Made by a program: the position numbers and the translations under genes. DNA of 26,641 nucleotides from Deltaproteobacteria bacterium UBA2957 (GTDB lineage: Bacteria; Myxococcota_A; UBA796), in NCBI GenBank assembly GCA_002348535.1, contig DEBL01000236.1:1229-27869 (forward strand). The letters run 5' to 3'. Every line of letters starts with the position of its first letter. Positions within the stretch are counted from its first letter, which is position 1. Positions 5,934-14,737 of this stretch are shown one piece after another. The notes under the pieces are model-generated. The model searched no databases. It saw only the letters and a list, made by a program, of their open reading frames with translations, and was not told the DNA's origin.

Positions 5934-8135
5934 ATGAGACACATCTCCCCCATGTTTCCCCTCTTGTTTGCTGCAGTTGGCTGCTACAAAGGCGCGCCAT
6001 CGGATCCAACCACCGGCGTGTTCGATGGCGACCAGCAACAAGCGAGCCCGGGCTCCGAAGAATGGGCGGACGATGACATCACATGCTCCACAAACGCCGA
6101 CTGCTTCGCCGGAGAGGCCTGCCTGAACGACGTGTGTCAGCCATCGCAGTGTGAAGGTGGATTGGCTTCATCGACTGCACCGATGGGAGAGACCTTTACC
6201 TTCTTCAGCGACGATGAACTCGGCGTAGCCGATGCCAGCAGCTACGAAGGTGCCTTCTGGATCGATACGTATTCGCCCGACGGTACCTCGCCGGACTACG
6301 ACGGGTCCACCAATGTCTCCAACACCAAACTTGTGGATCTGAGCGGCGGCCGCTTCACGAAAGACCAAACCGCAGAATTTGTGCTTGCGATCGAGGGCCG
6401 GAGTTCCATCGGTTTCGCAGACTCGGGCGACACCGACTGGGTCAGTGTCTCCTTCCAGCCGGCGGCCATCGATGCGGGAGACACCGACGGTGATGGGCTC
6501 GATGAGGTCGTGGTCGTCTCCGAAGATGGCGAGCTCAAGACGTGCCACATGGAAGCGGGCGCGTGCGACCGCTGGACCTTCAACACCGAATCGGACGACC
6601 TGACCATCATCGATGTCGCGGCGGGCGATGTGGACGGCGATGCGGTGGCCGAGGTGGCAATGCTCATCGAAGTGGGCCGAGATCAGATCATCTACGTTCT
6701 CAATCAAGACCACGAAGGCAAAGATCAGCCCCCTGCCTACCAGACCGCAGTTGAAGACATGATCCGTCTTGACCTGGGCGACCTCGACGGCGACCGGTCC
6801 GCGGAGATTGTCGGGTTGAAGAACATCAATAACATTCCCATGTGGGGAGAAGAGGACGCCCTCACCGTGTTCAATGTGGCAGCAGCGGCAACCAACGACC
6901 TGACCGAACCGGGGACACTCACGGTCTTGACCGAGTTCACCACAACTGGACTCGAGGATCTTCAGGACCTCGAACTGTCGGACACAGACGCTGACGCCTT
7001 CGCTGAGATCTTTGCAATCGATCAAACCGGTCTCGTGGCGAGCTACGACATGGACTCAGCCACCTTGTACGAGCGATACAACCGGCGACTTTCGGCCAAC
7101 TCAGATCCCCATCGCGTGGCGCTGGCCGACACCGATGGCGACTCCCCAAGCGCGACCTTGATGGATGGCCCAACACTCGCCAAGGGGGCCCCCATTCCCG
7201 CAGCGATGATTCTCATGCCTCCCTACGACATCGACAACTCGGCATCCGCATCCAGTTCGTTCTACGGCTCCTTCGAGAACACCTCAGAGTTCTTCGCCGA
7301 CACCATCTCTCTCGGAATGCGGGTCGATGTCGGTGTGAAGGCAGAGTTTCTTGACATGTTCGGCGCCAACTTCTCGCAGAATGTGGGATGGCGCGTGAGC
7401 CAATCGCTGGGTGAAGGCTACCGGATCAGTGTCGGGGAACGATTCGGCATGAGCGCCAACCCCGAAATGTACGGTCCCTACCATGGTGCCGTGGTGCTCT
7501 ACTGGGGATGTTTCGACACCTACACCTACGAGGTCAACGATCCAGAAGACCAAGCTGGAACCATGGACGGTGAGACGTTCGTGCTCTCGGTACCGGTCGG
7601 CGGCTCAACCAGCGTGTGGTCTCTCGCACGCTACAACGCGCTTGCCGAAGCCGTCGGTTCTCTGCCCGTGCTTGAAGTTCCGTACGCTGTAGGCGACGTG
7701 GATGACTACCCGAGCTACCCCGAGCGCATTGATGGCAGCCCCATCCCCGATGAGGATCTCGTGTTTTCCGAGATCCGCTGGTATACCGCTCCCGACGTGG
7801 GAAGCATCAGCTACCGGCGTTCACTCTCCGAGGAGTCCTCGTACCGCGAATCTTGGGACACAAGCATGGGCTCAAGCGCCAGCGTGAATGCTGCCGGCGT
7901 TACCATGGGCATGGGTATTGACTACGGATGGGGCCAAATGTACATGCTCCGCATGGGGTCAGGTGCCATCTTCTCTGGTCGGGTCACTGCGGTGCCCGAC
8001 AACCCAAACACACCAGAGGATGAGTACGAAATGTACACCTTCCGCTTCGCTCCGGCTGTGTACCGGCACTGGTACACGAACGCCAACGGCGACGATGCCG
8101 CGCTGTATGTCATGACCTACGCAGCCGAGCGATAG
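5934..8135 (+). CDS. Large FG-GAP/VCBS-repeat lipoprotein with an unassigned beta-rich C-terminal half
   Basis: AAGGAA precedes the ATG. The 733-residue product has a signal peptide with Cys at residue 17 (AAVGC), so it is probably lipidated. A Cys-rich segment follows (Cys 51, 57, 63, 68, 73; TNADCFAGEACLNDVC) of a type common in myxobacterial surface proteins. Five calcium-loop FG-GAP-like repeats come next, near residues 181, 231, 282, 348 and 397 (GDTDGDGLDEV, GDVDGDAVAEV, GDLDGDRSAEI, SDTDADAFAEI, ADTDGDSPSAT), predicting a beta-propeller. From about residue 440 the sequence changes to long alternating Ser/Thr-hydrophobic strands (FENTSEFFADTISLGMRVDV, later SLSEESSYRESW) that recall the membrane-insertion region of aerolysin/ETX-MTX2 proteins; that likeness is weak. 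Six bases separate it from the next gene. Its function is unknown. Confidence 0.8.
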   Translation: MRHISPMFPLLFAAVGCYKGAPSDPTTGVFDGDQQQASPGSEEWADDDITCSTNADCFAGEACLNDVCQPSQCEGGLASSTAPMGETFTFFSDDELGVADASSYEGAFWIDTYSPDGTSPDYDGSTNVSNTKLVDLSGGRFTKDQTAEFVLAIEGRSSIGFADSGDTDWVSVSFQPAAIDAGDTDGDGLDEVVVVSEDGELKTCHMEAGACDRWTFNTESDDLTIIDVAAGDVDGDAVAEVAMLIEVGRDQIIYVLNQDHEGKDQPPAYQTAVEDMIRLDLGDLDGDRSAEIVGLKNINNIPMWGEEDALTVFNVAAAATNDLTEPGTLTVLTEFTTTGLEDLQDLELSDTDADAFAEIFAIDQTGLVASYDMDSATLYERYNRRLSANSDPHRVALADTDGDSPSATLMDGPTLAKGAPIPAAMILMPPYDIDNSASASSSFYGSFENTSEFFADTISLGMRVDVGVKAEFLDMFGANFSQNVGWRVSQSLGEGYRISVGERFGMSANPEMYGPYHGAVVLYWGCFDTYTYEVNDPEDQAGTMDGETFVLSVPVGGSTSVWSLARYNALAEAVGSLPVLEVPYAVGDVDDYPSYPERIDGSPIPDEDLVFSEIRWYTAPDVGSISYRRSLSEESSYRESWDTSMGSSASVNAAGVTMGMGIDYGWGQMYMLRMGSGAIFSGRVTAVPDNPNTPEDEYEMYTFRFAPAVYRHWYTNANGDDAALYVMTYAAER

Positions 8136-8141
8136 TCCAGC

Positions 8142-9455
8142 ATGCGGTACGCACTCATTAGTGCCACGTTCTGTGCATCATTGGGGTGCAAGTCCGGCAC
8201 ATTAGAGTCGGGCGAATGGGGTACGCTGCGATACTTCGGCGAGTTGGCCGGTGTGCCCGATGCTCGCCTCGACCCGACTGACACCGACCTACCGCTCGAA
8301 CTCATCCCTCCGACATCGGACCGGGATGGGAATGTTTATGTGATTTACGAGGATGTGAACGGCAACAGCATCGTCTACGTGGGTCAGGCACTGAGTGGGT
8401 GGTCCAAGGGTTGTCCAGCGGGGGAAGAGCCCCTGCCGCACGCCACCGCCGATCAAGCTCAGGTGCACGGCTTCTTGGGCACCAGCCAGTCGATGGCGTG
8501 GTACTGGACCGGCGATGCACTGGCTCAGGTGAATGGCAACACGGGCGAGTGCAAACAAATTCTCGATAAGGACCCGCTTACGGTGACCGACCTTCGCGTT
8601 GTAGCAGCGGTACCGTACGTGCACGAAACCCCGGCTCGTCGAACCCTGACCGCTTGGGTGCAAGGCGTCAACGACGCCTTCAACCGCGCGCCACCGTACC
8701 AAGTTGTGGTGGACTTAGACCTTCGCCGCTACGTCGCCTACAACAGCTTCGAGCCCACGGATGCTACCTGCATCGACGTCCTCGGTGTGGGTGGAAATGA
8801 GGCCGACCAAGAAGGCGCCATTGTGGTCGCCTACAACCACAATGGCTCACGCAAAGTTGAGGCCCGCATCATCGATGCTCAGGGCGACACGACTGCGGTC
8901 GCGCCGCTGGTGATGAGCGACTCTGAGTTCTATGCCTGTCCAGATCCCGCAACCAGCACGCCAGAGCCGCATGTCATCGGGCAGCTTCAGTCCAACGACG
9001 ACGGCATCTACGCAGGCTTGCTGTCGAATGGCCAGATGCTGGCATTCAACGAAGACGGCGGATCGAGCCGCACATTGCCAAACTTTGATGCCAAAGGCGT
9101 GCTGAAGCACGATGGTGACATCTGGATTACAGGAACAGCGGAAGATCGGCCGGTTCTTGGAAAGGTCCAATCCACCGGTTCCGTCGAGACGGTGATTCGC
9201 TGGGAATCCAGTGAACGTGCAGCTCAAGGCTTGCAAGGCGAGGTCACAGTCCTCGACCAGCGATACCAGCCGGCCGAGCCGATCGCATGGGAGAGTCCCG
9301 TTACCGCAATGGGAGAGTGGCCGTTTATTAGTCCCTACCCAATCGATGAATATGCCATCGACACCACCGGATGGTTGGTCGCTGGACCGAGCTTCGAATC
9401 CACCCTGACCCGGACTGCGGTCGCCTTCGGGCCCGTGGGCATATCGGTGCCCTGA
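8142..9455 (+). CDS. Putative lipoprotein, probable beta-propeller, unknown function
   Basis: The 437-residue product begins with a short hydrophobic signal ending in SLGC (Cys 16), an imperfect lipobox. The mature part is a run of short strands with repeated turns (DRDGNVYVIYEDVNGNS, AWYWTGDALAQVNGN, DGIYAGLLSNGQMLAFNEDG, DGDIWITGTAEDRP). It reads like a degenerate beta-propeller, each blade having D-G-x-hydrophobic strands, but I cannot name a family. Four scattered Cys in the mature part could form disulfides outside the cytoplasm. There is no ribosome binding site of its own and only six bases after the previous stop; its own stop overlaps the porin start (TGATG). Translation is therefore probably coupled across all three genes. 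A role with the porin is inference from position. Confidence 0.75.
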   Translation: MRYALISATFCASLGCKSGTLESGEWGTLRYFGELAGVPDARLDPTDTDLPLELIPPTSDRDGNVYVIYEDVNGNSIVYVGQALSGWSKGCPAGEEPLPHATADQAQVHGFLGTSQSMAWYWTGDALAQVNGNTGECKQILDKDPLTVTDLRVVAAVPYVHETPARRTLTAWVQGVNDAFNRAPPYQVVVDLDLRRYVAYNSFEPTDATCIDVLGVGGNEADQEGAIVVAYNHNGSRKVEARIIDAQGDTTAVAPLVMSDSEFYACPDPATSTPEPHVIGQLQSNDDGIYAGLLSNGQMLAFNEDGGSSRTLPNFDAKGVLKHDGDIWITGTAEDRPVLGKVQSTGSVETVIRWESSERAAQGLQGEVTVLDQRYQPAEPIAWESPVTAMGEWPFISPYPIDEYAIDTTGWLVAGPSFESTLTRTAVAFGPVGISVP

Positions 9456-10594
9456 TGATGAACTTCATTGGATTTTTGCTGGCGAGCGTGTGCAGTGACG
9501 CATCCGCAGAAACCAAATCTGCTTTGGTCCGCACCCACGGGTACGTCAGTCCACGATTTCAAGCCGTATTTCGCCCCGAAGCTCGCCCCGTCGACCGGCA
9601 ACGAATTGGCGTGAGCAAATCAAAGGCCGGCCTCATTTTTGCCGGCACCGTGGTTCCGGACTGGAAGTTCAACGTGCACTTCGTGGTGGGTTCTGATCCC
9701 GTGATGGCGCTGACATCGGCCACCGCCGTCGATGAGAACAATGATGGTGAGACGGATGCCATTTCCGGTGGATACGCACCCGTAGTCCAGAACATGGTTG
9801 TCGAGTCGGTCGTGGAGTACGCGCCGGTGGATGGATTTCGGGCCAAGTTTGGTCGAATGAGAATTCCCTTCACGACCCAAGCCCAAAGCGCGAACAAAGA
9901 CCTCATGTTTCCTGAGCGTGCCGGACCCAACGAGGCGTTTCTCAGCGGTTCCGACATGGGCGCATTGACCCAGTTCAACGTTCTTGACGGGCGCATAAAA
10001 GCCTCGGCCGGCGTCTTCAACGGGACCAGCACGAATGTGTTCAATTCAAACCGACAAGGCGTGATGTACACCGGGCGCATCGATCTGAACCCGCTGGGTG
10101 ATTTTGGCTTTTCGGAAACCGGTGAGTGGGCGGGACCCCTGCTCTTCGGCATCGGATCCGGCATCATTCACAACCCTTATGTTGCACACGACTCGGCCGG
10201 GTATCCAACCGTCTCCGTCCGCGACACCCGCCTCAGTGTGTCCGCTCGAGTATCCATCTATGGATTGTACGTTGTGGGCGAGTACCTGAATCGAGAAATG
10301 TTGGACAGCATGTCATCGCGGCCTGAGTGGGGTTCTGGTTGGTATGGCCAAGCAGGGTGGCACCTACCCCGTGGGATCGAACCCATGTTTCGCATAGGCG
10401 AATCCACCATCGATGAATCCTTTGATCCCCAGCGAACCAAGTGGCTCGACTCGGGTGTGAACATCTACCCCGCCGCACGGCGGGCGAAGCGCGCCGACCA
10501 AGTCAAAATCACTGTTCACTACCTAAACGAGCACCGTGTTGATGAGGGGGAGAAGGCCCAAGGCGTCAGCACACAGGTGCAGGTCAGCTGGTAG
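9455..10594 (+). CDS. Phosphate-selective porin (OprO/OprP) family outer-membrane protein
   Basis: The family forms 16-stranded trimeric barrels that pass phosphate, polyphosphate or related anions through the outer membrane. The 379-residue product has a signal peptide ending in ASA before ETKS. It then shows the family pattern: YVSPRFQAVFRPEAR, AGLIFAGTVVPDWKFNVHFV, a strand with FRAKFGRMRIPFTTQAQSA (the conserved K-G-R-x-P-F segment), a loop with LMFPERAGPNEAF, alternating beta strands, and a C-terminal aromatic residue (QVQVSW) as expected for Bam-dependent assembly. The ATG at 9455 overlaps the upstream stop by one base, and a second ATG follows at once. Lys/Arg are frequent in the predicted strands, which suits anion passage. 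Family is fairly sure; substrate is not. Confidence 0.8.
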   Translation: MMNFIGFLLASVCSDASAETKSALVRTHGYVSPRFQAVFRPEARPVDRQRIGVSKSKAGLIFAGTVVPDWKFNVHFVVGSDPVMALTSATAVDENNDGETDAISGGYAPVVQNMVVESVVEYAPVDGFRAKFGRMRIPFTTQAQSANKDLMFPERAGPNEAFLSGSDMGALTQFNVLDGRIKASAGVFNGTSTNVFNSNRQGVMYTGRIDLNPLGDFGFSETGEWAGPLLFGIGSGIIHNPYVAHDSAGYPTVSVRDTRLSVSARVSIYGLYVVGEYLNREMLDSMSSRPEWGSGWYGQAGWHLPRGIEPMFRIGESTIDESFDPQRTKWLDSGVNIYPAARRAKRADQVKITVHYLNEHRVDEGEKAQGVSTQVQVSW

Positions 10595-10606
10595 CCACCG
10601 TTGGGT

Positions 10607-11113
10607 TCAGTTCGTGCTTGCCGACTGACTGGATTGCGTCCCAATCGTTCGATCAGCTTTGGTGGTGCCCATGACGCGGACACCGTCGAAGTTTGACTTC
10701 GTCTGAGTTCGGCACTCCGAACTCGCATCACCATCGATCACTCTGTACGTGCGATCACCCGTGAGGTCTTTTCCAGACAACGTGGCTGCAATCGTGTCAT
10801 CCCACGAGCCGTATGTCGAGGATGTCTGCTCGCCATAGGTAGCGGTAACCTCAAAGGTTTTTCCGTCCCATGTTCCAACATACTCCTGTGCGCCGTTGGT
10901 CAACACAAGCGCCCCACCCGAGGTGGTGTAGATGTCGATCCACTCGTAGTCATCCCCTCGATACTGAATATCGCTCCCTTCGGTCTCGCACGAACTCTGT
11001 GTGTCGACACTGGCGAGGTCCCACTGAAACAACCACGTTCCATCAAACGGGCTGTGGCATGCCGATGACCCAATGCAAACGAGGGGCAAGAGAGCCCAGC
11101 TTTTTGACTGCAT
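10607..11113 (-). CDS. Small putative lipoprotein of unknown function
   Basis: The ATG at 11113 has GGAGG eight bases upstream, which decides the start over an ATG eight codons earlier. The signal peptide (SWALLPLVCIGSSAC) ends in a lipobox-like SSAC. The 168-residue product then shows FDGTWLFQWDLASV and YVGTWDGKTFEVTATYGE, a GTW...strand repeat typical of small lipocalin-like or META-like beta barrels, but I cannot assign a family. The C-terminal ~40 residues are Ser/Thr-rich. It is convergent with the porin gene, with a 12-base gap, and divergent from the symporter gene. Lipidation is inferred from the signal alone. Confidence 0.7.
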   Translation of the reverse strand: MQSKSWALLPLVCIGSSACHSPFDGTWLFQWDLASVDTQSSCETEGSDIQYRGDDYEWIDIYTTSGGALVLTNGAQEYVGTWDGKTFEVTATYGEQTSSTYGSWDDTIAATLSGKDLTGDRTYRVIDGDASSECRTQTKSNFDGVRVMGTTKADRTIGTQSSQSASTN

Positions 11114-11236
11114 GAAAAAAACCTCCGAGGCGGGCATGGTAGCCCAAACTTCTGATCCGTCGATGCTGGATTGGTCAAGAAGTGGTAGCGTTTCGACCCG
11201 GACGTAAAAAAGTCAGGGTTAAACACGGGACTCCAG

Positions 11237-12853
11237 ATGCAGCTCTACACTAAAATTCTGATTGGCATGCTCGTCGGCGTGGTCTTGGGACTCTTAATTG
11301 GACCCAACTCTTCGATTCTGCCCCAAGACTCCGTGCACCTGGCATCGAGCGTTCAGGTCTACGATGCCCCCAACGGCAAGCCGAGTCCATCGTTGAATGG
11401 ATTCAAGACCGCTTCGATCGTCTCCGAGCGGCCCGACTGGATCGAAGTCAGCTTTCAATTCAGTTCTGCTGACCTCATGCGCATCAAGACTGCCGGCGTG
11501 ACGCTGACCAATTCCAATGGCCAGCCGGTTTCGCCCGGAGATGAACTGTCCGGCTGGGTTGCAGACACCCAACCGCAGGTGCGCAGGTACGCGGGCATTG
11601 GGCAAACACTCGTTGAATCCACGGTGTGGATCGGTCAACTGTTCCTCGCCATGATCAAGATGGTGGTTGTTCCGCTCGTGTTTTTCTCCCTCGTCGTCGG
11701 CATCGCATCGCTGGGTGATGTCCGAAAGCTTGGCCGAATGGGTGGACGGACCCTTGGATTCTTCATGATGACGACCGTGATGGCGCTCAGCATCGGCGTG
11801 GGTCTCGCCAACCTCATCAAACCGGGAACCATGCTGTCCGATGCCGATCGAGACACCCTGCTGGCCAGCTATTCCGATGGCGCCAGCAACAGCGTGGCCA
11901 ACGCCGCTGAAGCGCCGTCCTTCGCCGACCAGATTGTCGGGATCGTACCGAGCAACCCCATTGGTGCACTTGCCGGTGGTGACATGCTGCAAGTCATCTT
12001 CTTTGCAATGATGCTCGGCATCGCCCTCACGTTCTTGAAGGATGACCGCGCAGACCTCGTGGTGGATGTGTTTGACCGGCTGAATGACGCCATGGTCATG
12101 CTCGTTCACATCGCAATGAAGTTGGCACCTGTGGGCGTGGGCGCCCTTCTCTTTAAGGTGGTCGGCAATACAGGCCTCAGTGTGCTGATGGCGCTCGGGG
12201 TCTATGCCGTGGTCGTGCTGTCTGGACTCCTCGCTCACATGTTCATCACCTATGGATTGACCGTCCGGATTGCGACATCGCTGTCCTTTCTGGCCTTCCT
12301 TGGCGCGATCAAAGAAGCCCTCGTGATGGCGTTTTCAACATCGAGTTCATCGGCCACACTTCCGGTCACCAAAGGATGCTGTGAAGACAACCTCAACGTC
12401 AGTGCCGAGACCACATCCTTTGTGCTGCCGCTCGGCGCCACCGTCAACATGGACGGCACCGCGCTGTATCAAGGCGTTGCCGCCATATTCATCGCGCAAA
12501 TCTACGGCATGGACCTGTCGATGGCTGACCAGGTGACCATCGTTGTATCGGCCACACTCGCGAGCGTTGGTGCCGCCGGTGTTCCCGGTGCCGGGATGAT
12601 TACCCTTGCCATGGTGCTGACCGCAATCGGCGTGCCCACCGAAGGACTCGCACTGATCTTGGGTGTAGACCGGATTCTCGATATGTTCCGGACCGCAACC
12701 AATGTGGTCGGCGACAGCACCGCAACGGTTTTGATGGCCTCGCTCGAGGGTGAGAAACTCCGAATCATGTCGGATGCTGAGGATGCAGACAACCCAAATA
12801 AAGGCTTCGAGGGGCGACTCGACCACGGCCAGCAATCCGTCGATGCAGATTAG
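11237..12853 (+). CDS. Dicarboxylate/amino acid:cation symporter (DAACS, GltP/DctA type) with an SH3-like insertion
   Basis: Inner-membrane secondary transporter that imports glutamate, aspartate or C4-dicarboxylates with Na+ or H+. Family hallmarks are all present: the SSSSATLP hairpin-1 tip near residues 369-376, NMDGT at 404-408 in helix 7, VGAAGVPGAG in hairpin 2, and DRILDMFRTATNVVGD in helix 8 with the Asp and Asn that contact substrate and cation. The product is 538 residues, about 100 more than usual. The extra part lies between helix 1 and the next helix (about residues 33-115) and looks like a bacterial SH3 fold: VQVYDAPNGKP, ASIVSERPDWIEVSF, ending in LSGWV. It should face the periplasm. 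A histidine-kinase gene follows after 38 bases. Confidence 0.92.
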   Translation: MQLYTKILIGMLVGVVLGLLIGPNSSILPQDSVHLASSVQVYDAPNGKPSPSLNGFKTASIVSERPDWIEVSFQFSSADLMRIKTAGVTLTNSNGQPVSPGDELSGWVADTQPQVRRYAGIGQTLVESTVWIGQLFLAMIKMVVVPLVFFSLVVGIASLGDVRKLGRMGGRTLGFFMMTTVMALSIGVGLANLIKPGTMLSDADRDTLLASYSDGASNSVANAAEAPSFADQIVGIVPSNPIGALAGGDMLQVIFFAMMLGIALTFLKDDRADLVVDVFDRLNDAMVMLVHIAMKLAPVGVGALLFKVVGNTGLSVLMALGVYAVVVLSGLLAHMFITYGLTVRIATSLSFLAFLGAIKEALVMAFSTSSSSATLPVTKGCCEDNLNVSAETTSFVLPLGATVNMDGTALYQGVAAIFIAQIYGMDLSMADQVTIVVSATLASVGAAGVPGAGMITLAMVLTAIGVPTEGLALILGVDRILDMFRTATNVVGDSTATVLMASLEGEKLRIMSDAEDADNPNKGFEGRLDHGQQSVDAD

Positions 12854-12891
12854 CAAGATGACCAGCTTTCAACCGATTGAGGTGCAGTTCC

Positions 12892-14736
12892 GTGTCGGGT
12901 AAACGCGAACCTTGGCTACGCAGATTGGCGTCTTGGCCCAACGGCATGTTGGGGCCGCAGTACCGACGGGACCCGCTGTTCTTACTTCGTGTCAAAGTCG
13001 CGATCTTCTGGGCCTTTCCCGGTTCATTGGTTGCGACCATATTCATGGCCTACTCGGCGCTTCACAGCGATGATGACTGGATAATTTTTGGCCCGTTCAT
13101 CGTCGCTCAAATCATGATCACCGCCTCGGCGTTTCTGCTGTTCAAACATCAGTATGCACGCTTTGCTCTCAGCTTGTTGGGGCTGATTGCCACGTTGATG
13201 ATCCTCGGTGCCACCTTCGTCGCCGGCGGCATATCGTCCATGACGGCGCCATGGCTCACGGTCATGCCGTTGGTGGTCGCACTCTTTGTGGGTCACCGAG
13301 CGGCCATACTCACCACCGTGGTCAGCGCAGCAGCCCTGCTCGGAATGGGAATTTTGGAAATGGAGGGCTACCAATTCCCACGCGAAGGCACCACGCCCAT
13401 TCAACTCGACATTGGAGTCGTGGTTTGGGCGGTTCTTGTCTCTGGAGCCGTCTCTGCATCAATCGAAAATCGCCTATCGAGCGCGATCACCTCGTACGGG
13501 GCCGAACTCGACCGCCGCAAAAAAGTGGAACAGAATCTGCGGCATGCTCAACAGCGCCTCCGCGGTGCGATCAGCGAAGCGGAGTCTGGGTCGCATGCAA
13601 AAGGATCCTTCCTTGCTCAGGTCAGTCATGAGATCCGCAACCCGCTCACCGCCATCATGGGCGCAATCGATCTGCTGGAGTTGCCGTCCGATGAGGAGAC
13701 CAAAGCCGCGCGAATTGACATGCTTCGACGCTCTGCGGATGCCCTGATGGAACTGGTCGATGATGTCTTGGACTATTCGAAAATCGAAGCTGGGCGACTC
13801 GACATCAATCCCACCCAAATCAACCCTTGGACCATCATCGATGACATCGAACGAACGTACCGACCGCAAGCGGTTGAGCAAGGCCTCGAGTTGCTTCTGG
13901 AGCTCGATCCTCAGCTTCCTGAAACCGTGCACATGGATTCGCTCCGGGTCCGGCAGGTTCTGACCAATCTCATGAGCAACGCACTCAAATTCACCCGCGA
14001 GGGTTCCATCATCATCGAAGTGTGGACGGTCCAGCTCAGCGATGGCAAACCCGGGCTCACGTTCGGTATCGAAGACACGGGAATCGGAATCCCGGAGACA
14101 GCTCACTCGGCGATCTTCGAACCGTATGTGCAAGCCGAGCGAAGCATCACCGAACAATACGGGGGAACCGGCTTAGGCCTTCCCATTTGCTCACGACTGG
14201 TGAACCTGATGGGCGGCCAGTTCGGTTTCGAGTCGGAAGTCGGTGAGGGCACTCGATTCTGGTTCACCTTACCCATTGAGATGTCTCAAGAAGGCGCCAG
14301 CGCCCAACCACCTGTGCATTCTCGACCCATCGGATGCTCCCATATTTTGGTGGTTGAAGACGACCCGCTGAACCGTCAGGTTGTGGGTGAACTGCTCGAG
14401 TCTCTTGGACATCGGGTGACCCTCGCAAATGGTGGAGTACAGGGCGTTGAAAAATACGCACTCGAACAGCCCGACCTTGTTCTCATGGACATCCAAATGG
14501 CAGACATGAATGGAATCGATGCTTCGAAAAAGATCCGCCTTTGGGAAACCAAAAACAAAGCGCTCCGGGTGCCCATCCTTGCCATGACGGCCGACATCGA
14601 AGTCCACAGGGTGGCGCGGTACGGCGAGGCCGGTATGAATGATGTGCTCGGGAAGCCCGTCAACCGAGACAAACTCGAAGAGGCCGTGAAAGGCTGGGCG
14701 GTTCAACACACCATCGCGTCCATCGCAAATCCGTGA
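12892..14736 (+). CDS. Hybrid sensor histidine kinase/response regulator
   Basis: Six or so membrane helices occupy roughly the first 180 residues, with no large periplasmic domain, suggesting a membrane-embedded sensor. A coiled linker follows. The HisKA box SHEIRNP carries the phosphorylated His at residue 246. The ATPase domain has the N box (NLMSNALKFT), G1 (DTGIGIP), F box (FEPYVQ) and G2 (GGTGLGL). A C-terminal receiver domain shows DDPLN, phospho-acceptor Asp 533 in LVLMDIQM, and the conserved Lys in LGKPVN. No output domain is present, so the signal must pass on through a phosphotransfer protein not seen here. I chose GTG at 12892 (GAGG nine bases upstream) over a TTG at 12877. Its closeness to the symporter suggests, but does not show, that the pair acts on one substrate. 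Confidence 0.92.
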   Translation: MSGKREPWLRRLASWPNGMLGPQYRRDPLFLLRVKVAIFWAFPGSLVATIFMAYSALHSDDDWIIFGPFIVAQIMITASAFLLFKHQYARFALSLLGLIATLMILGATFVAGGISSMTAPWLTVMPLVVALFVGHRAAILTTVVSAAALLGMGILEMEGYQFPREGTTPIQLDIGVVVWAVLVSGAVSASIENRLSSAITSYGAELDRRKKVEQNLRHAQQRLRGAISEAESGSHAKGSFLAQVSHEIRNPLTAIMGAIDLLELPSDEETKAARIDMLRRSADALMELVDDVLDYSKIEAGRLDINPTQINPWTIIDDIERTYRPQAVEQGLELLLELDPQLPETVHMDSLRVRQVLTNLMSNALKFTREGSIIIEVWTVQLSDGKPGLTFGIEDTGIGIPETAHSAIFEPYVQAERSITEQYGGTGLGLPICSRLVNLMGGQFGFESEVGEGTRFWFTLPIEMSQEGASAQPPVHSRPIGCSHILVVEDDPLNRQVVGELLESLGHRVTLANGGVQGVEKYALEQPDLVLMDIQMADMNGIDASKKIRLWETKNKALRVPILAMTADIEVHRVARYGEAGMNDVLGKPVNRDKLEEAVKGWAVQHTIASIANP

Positions 14737-14737
14737 C

